NCBI RefSeq assembly: GCF_024600715.1
Contig: NZ_CP102332.1
Coordinates: 2,976,001 to 3,040,000, forward strand
Reading direction: 5' to 3'
DNA length: 64,000 nt
Origin: Streptomyces changanensis
GTDB lineage: Bacteria > Actinomycetota > Actinomycetes > Streptomycetales > Streptomycetaceae
Positions 61,566 to 64,000 of the stretch are shown here, piece by piece (the stretch's first letter is position 1; each line of letters starts with the position of its first letter). Below the pieces are notes generated by a model. It did not search any database and was not told where the DNA came from. It saw nothing but the letters and a program-made list of their open reading frames with translations. The translations under genes were made by a program, and so were the position numbers.

Positions 61566-63713
61566 TCAGCCGCTGTAGGGCTTCACGAACTGCGTCTGCG
61601 CGTAGAGGAAGCTGTTCGGCTTCGACTCCCAGCCGAGCAGGGCGCCGTTGAAGCCGGCGTCCGGCTTCGCCGTCCAGGTCCACATCTTCACGACACCGGT
61701 CGAGGCGTAGTGGTACATCGCGCCGAGGTCGTCGCGGCCGTCACCGTCGTAGTCGCCGACGACCAGCTGGAGGGACGAGGTGTCGAGGTCGCCGCTGAGC
61801 GACAGCTTCACCGTCGGGCCGAACGCGGTCTTCGTCGACAGCAGGGTGTTGCCGGTGACCTTGCCGTTGTCGTACCAGAACATCAGGTCGTCCAGGCGGT
61901 CGCCGTTGAAGTCGCCGACGTGCGGCTGGGCCTTGTTCCAGTCGTACGTGGTGGCGGCGGGGCCGGTCCACCAGACCTGCGGGGCGGTGAAGACACCGGC
62001 GGCCGTGGTCGGGAAGACGTACTGCTTGATGGTGTTGTCGCCCTGGCCGTAGAAGACGCCGAGCTCGTCGCGGCCGTCGCCGTTGAAGTCACCGGTGACG
62101 AACTTCGCGCGGGCGCGGGTCCAGGTGCCGGCCGGGGCCGACCACTCGGACTCGACCATGCGGTTGAAGCCACCGGTCGCGTTGGCGGTGAAGGTGAAGA
62201 GCCTCGTGACGCCGGTCGTCTTGTCGACGTTCCACAGCGCGACGTCCTCGCGGCCGTCGCCGTTGAAGTCACCGGCCTGCGGCGTCATGTTGCTGTAGTG
62301 GAAGGTCGTGTGTCCCGCCGCCACCGCCCACACCTGGACGGGCTGGGCGAACATGCCGTCCGCCTTGGCGGTCGCCAGGAACATCTTGACGCTGGTGTCG
62401 GAGTAGCCCTCGACGAAGACGAGGTCGCTGCGGCCGTCGCCGGTGAAGTCGCCCGTGACGCGCTTCTGGTACTCGGCGCGCCACTCGCCCGCCTTCGACG
62501 CGTACGTCTTGGTGAAGGCGCCGATCCGGCCGTCGGCCTGACCGCCGAAGGTGTACGTGGCGTCCGTGCCCTCCGCGAAGTCGTACCAGGCCGTCATGTC
62601 GCTGCGGCCGTCGAGGTCGACGTCGTTGCGGATCGCGGTGCCGCTGGACCACACGGTGGCGCCGGTGGAGGTGCGCACGACGACGTTGCCGCGGTCCTGG
62701 ACGACCAGGGAGCCGCCGGCGGCGCTGGTGCCCGACTGCCACAGCGTGGTGGTGTCCGCGGCGTTGCGCACGACGAGGTTGCCGTCCGCGCCGAGGACGG
62801 CGGTGGCGCCCGGGTTGCCGGCCGTGCCGGTCGACCACAGGACGTTGCCGGCGCGGCCGGAGACGACGAGGTCGCCGTCGGCCTGCATCGTCAGCCGGGC
62901 CGTCGCCGAGACGAGGACGTCGCCCGGCTGCAGGCGCTGGCCGGCGGCCAGCTGGGAGCGGAAGGCGAAGCCGTCGACGCGGGCGGCGACCGCGCCGGTG
63001 CGGGTCTCCGTCTCCGGCATGCCGAAGCAGCCGCCCTGCCAGGAGCGGGTGCTGACGCCGACCAGCTCGACGCCGCCGCCGGTCCGCTGGCGCAGGACCG
63101 GACCGCCGGTGTCGCCGGCGCAGATCGCGTCGTCGGCGGTGGCGCCGGTCAGGGCGACGGTACCGGCGTCGACGGAGTCCACGCCGAAGGTCGCCGCGTG
63201 CAGCTTGTCCGGCCGCCACTCGGTCCTCGACCGGCCGAAGCCGGCCGACTTCAGGGTCTGGCCCGCGGCCGCCGGCGTGGTGGCCACCGGTACCGGGGTG
63301 ATGCCGGTCGCCGGGGTGGCCAGGCGCACCAGGGCCGAGCCGCCGGTGCCGCGCGGGATGACCTCGACGACCTCGCTGACGTGGCCGCCCGTCCCCGCCA
63401 GGTCGTTGCGGCCGATGGTGGCGACCGTCTTCAGCGCGGGCTTGCCGACCTTGACCTCACCGCCCGCCAGCGGGTCGGGCGCGAAGCAGGCGGCGGCGGT
63501 CAGCACCCACGAGGCGTCGATCAGCGCGCCGGAGCAGGCGCGCATCTGCTCGCCCTCGCCGATCTGCAGGTTCGCGGTGAACGCGTACGAGGCGTCGGTG
63601 ACGGCGGCGCCGACCACCGCGTTCGCGGGTATGGCCGTGCCGAGCAGGCCGGTGGCGACGCCGGCCGTGAGGATGCCTGTCGTCCAGGCGGATCGGTGGG
63701 ATCTACCGAACAC
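61566..63713 (-). CDS. Secreted S1-fold pseudoprotease with lectin and FG-GAP repeats
   Basis: A 715-residue secreted protein. The signal peptide ends at AIPANA-VV. Residues about 35-250 have the trypsin fold, with the Cys60-Cys76 disulfide, but all three catalytic positions differ: TAAHC is TAAAC (Ala75), the DIALVRL Asp is Gly125 (GGSALVRL), and GDSGGP is GDTGGP (Thr202). Residues about 255-370 match a bulb-type mannose lectin (LTMQADGDLVVSGRAGNVLW). The rest is four or more FG-GAP repeats with calcium loops (GDFNGDGRDELGVF, GDYDGDGRDDLGAM). It likely binds glycans or proteins at the cell surface rather than cleaving them. Confidence 0.9.
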   Translation of the reverse strand: MFGRSHRSAWTTGILTAGVATGLLGTAIPANAVVGAAVTDASYAFTANLQIGEGEQMRACSGALIDASWVLTAAACFAPDPLAGGEVKVGKPALKTVATIGRNDLAGTGGHVSEVVEVIPRGTGGSALVRLATPATGITPVPVATTPAAAGQTLKSAGFGRSRTEWRPDKLHAATFGVDSVDAGTVALTGATADDAICAGDTGGPVLRQRTGGGVELVGVSTRSWQGGCFGMPETETRTGAVAARVDGFAFRSQLAAGQRLQPGDVLVSATARLTMQADGDLVVSGRAGNVLWSTGTAGNPGATAVLGADGNLVVRNAADTTTLWQSGTSAAGGSLVVQDRGNVVVRTSTGATVWSSGTAIRNDVDLDGRSDMTAWYDFAEGTDATYTFGGQADGRIGAFTKTYASKAGEWRAEYQKRVTGDFTGDGRSDLVFVEGYSDTSVKMFLATAKADGMFAQPVQVWAVAAGHTTFHYSNMTPQAGDFNGDGREDVALWNVDKTTGVTRLFTFTANATGGFNRMVESEWSAPAGTWTRARAKFVTGDFNGDGRDELGVFYGQGDNTIKQYVFPTTAAGVFTAPQVWWTGPAATTYDWNKAQPHVGDFNGDRLDDLMFWYDNGKVTGNTLLSTKTAFGPTVKLSLSGDLDTSSLQLVVGDYDGDGRDDLGAMYHYASTGVVKMWTWTAKPDAGFNGALLGWESKPNSFLYAQTQFVKPYSG

Positions 63714-63760
63714 GGATGTTCCAATCGGTTACGGGAAAAGGGTGCGGAAGGCGCGGGCGG

Positions 63761-64000
63761 CTAGCGCCCGTCCGGCTCCGCGAGCGGCCCGAAGGGGTTC
63801 TCCAGACCGCGCAGTTCCTCGACCGCGGCGCCGAGGAAGCGCAGCGCCTCCCCGAGGCCGACCCCGTCGACCTGCCGCTCCCAGAGGACGGACGGTCCCT
63901 CCGGGAGGTCGGCGACGGGGTGGTCGAGGTAGGCGTCGACGGCGACGCGGGCGGAGCTGTGGGGGGTGGAGACGGTCAGCCGGGCGACGAGGTCGACCTC
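63761..64000 (-). CDS. Partial gene running off the window
   Basis: The last 79 residues of a gene transcribed leftward, stop TAG at 63761-63763. The visible part reads DLVARLTVSTPHSSARVAVD, then AYLDHPVADLPEGPSVLWER and a helical end LRFLGAAVEELRGLENPFGP. Composition and codon use are those of a real gene. Family not recognised; the start lies beyond 64000. Confidence 0.7.
   Translation of the reverse strand, partial: EVDLVARLTVSTPHSSARVAVDAYLDHPVADLPEGPSVLWERQVDGVGLGEALRFLGAAVEELRGLENPFGPLAEPDGR

Noticed and set aside
1..64000. Biosynthetic gene cluster, prophage or insertion sequence
   Set aside because: No polyketide or peptide synthetase, terpene cyclase, integrase, transposase or phage structural genes were seen, and no att-like direct repeats at a tRNA.

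Overview
The window is typical Streptomyces (or close relative) chromosome: very high GC with G/C-biased third codon positions, many GTG starts, ATGA/GTGA gene overlaps, XRE/DUF397 pairs, futalosine-pathway menaquinone genes, HelD-family RNA polymerase motors and a SigE-family sigma factor. From memory, mqnD and mqnB are SCO4326 and SCO4327 in S. coelicolor, so 27-57 kb looks like conserved core chromosome. The stretches at about 3-8.5 kb, 24-27 kb and 57-63 kb look more accessory. No rRNA, tRNA, CRISPR array, insertion sequence or prophage was seen.

Layout. 0.1-5.1 kb: DUF3224 protein, secreted beta-propeller-like protein, SGNH hydrolase, GNAT acetyltransferase, luciferase-like oxidoreductase, and two gene remnants (APH-type phosphotransferase start, WYL regulator tail). 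5.6-8.5 kb: a betagamma-crystallin/Ig-like protein and an XRE regulator/DUF397 pair. 8.5-10.8 kb: helR with a textbook rifamycin-associated element upstream. 11.5-15.6 kb: a four-gene N-acetylmuramate operon (murR-type regulator, murQ, PTS EIIBC, monooxygenase-fold protein). 15.7-21.8 kb: two small genes, a drug-efflux MFS pump, an HD phosphohydrolase, the copper ATPase copA with CsoR-like sites, and cutC with a DasR-like site. 22-24 kb: a second HelD-family helicase. 24.3-27.3 kb: a small secreted four-cysteine protein with a three-gene ABC-2 exporter. 27.5-35.5 kb: XPB helicase, a helicase-C3 protein, membrane proteins, a cold-shock protein and a HAD phosphatase. 35.9-39.7 kb: operon MFS - DUF2771 lipoprotein - mqnB - mqnD. 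40-45.3 kb: DUF3027 protein and an envelope module (SigE-family sigma factor, membrane partner, LAxTG-type surface protein). 45.6-53.4 kb: sacsin/Hsp90-like ATPase, CtpE-like P-type ATPase, DUF2530, NCS2 purine permease. 53.6-57.7 kb: ribbon-helix-helix protein, MarR regulator with MFS pump, ThpR, a 29-residue membrane peptide, aldo/keto reductase. 58-64 kb: a silk-like low-complexity surface protein with a DUF4239 membrane protein, two small paired genes, a trypsin-fold pseudoprotease with FG-GAP repeats, and a gene running off the end.

The most notable observations are the RAE-controlled helR; the secreted S1-family protein that has lost all three catalytic residues; the Ala/Gly silk-like surface protein; TTA (bldA-dependent) codons confined to two regulators; a betagamma-crystallin protein without a signal peptide; and repeated in-frame minisatellite expansion of linkers and N-termini (DUF3224, MurQ, MFS pump, HD protein, SigE partner, surface protein, plus a low-complexity insert in MqnB), mirrored by tandem repeats in several intergenic gaps.

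All assignments come from reading motifs and recalled family features; no database search was run. Start sites were chosen from ribosome binding sites, overlaps and remembered family N-termini.
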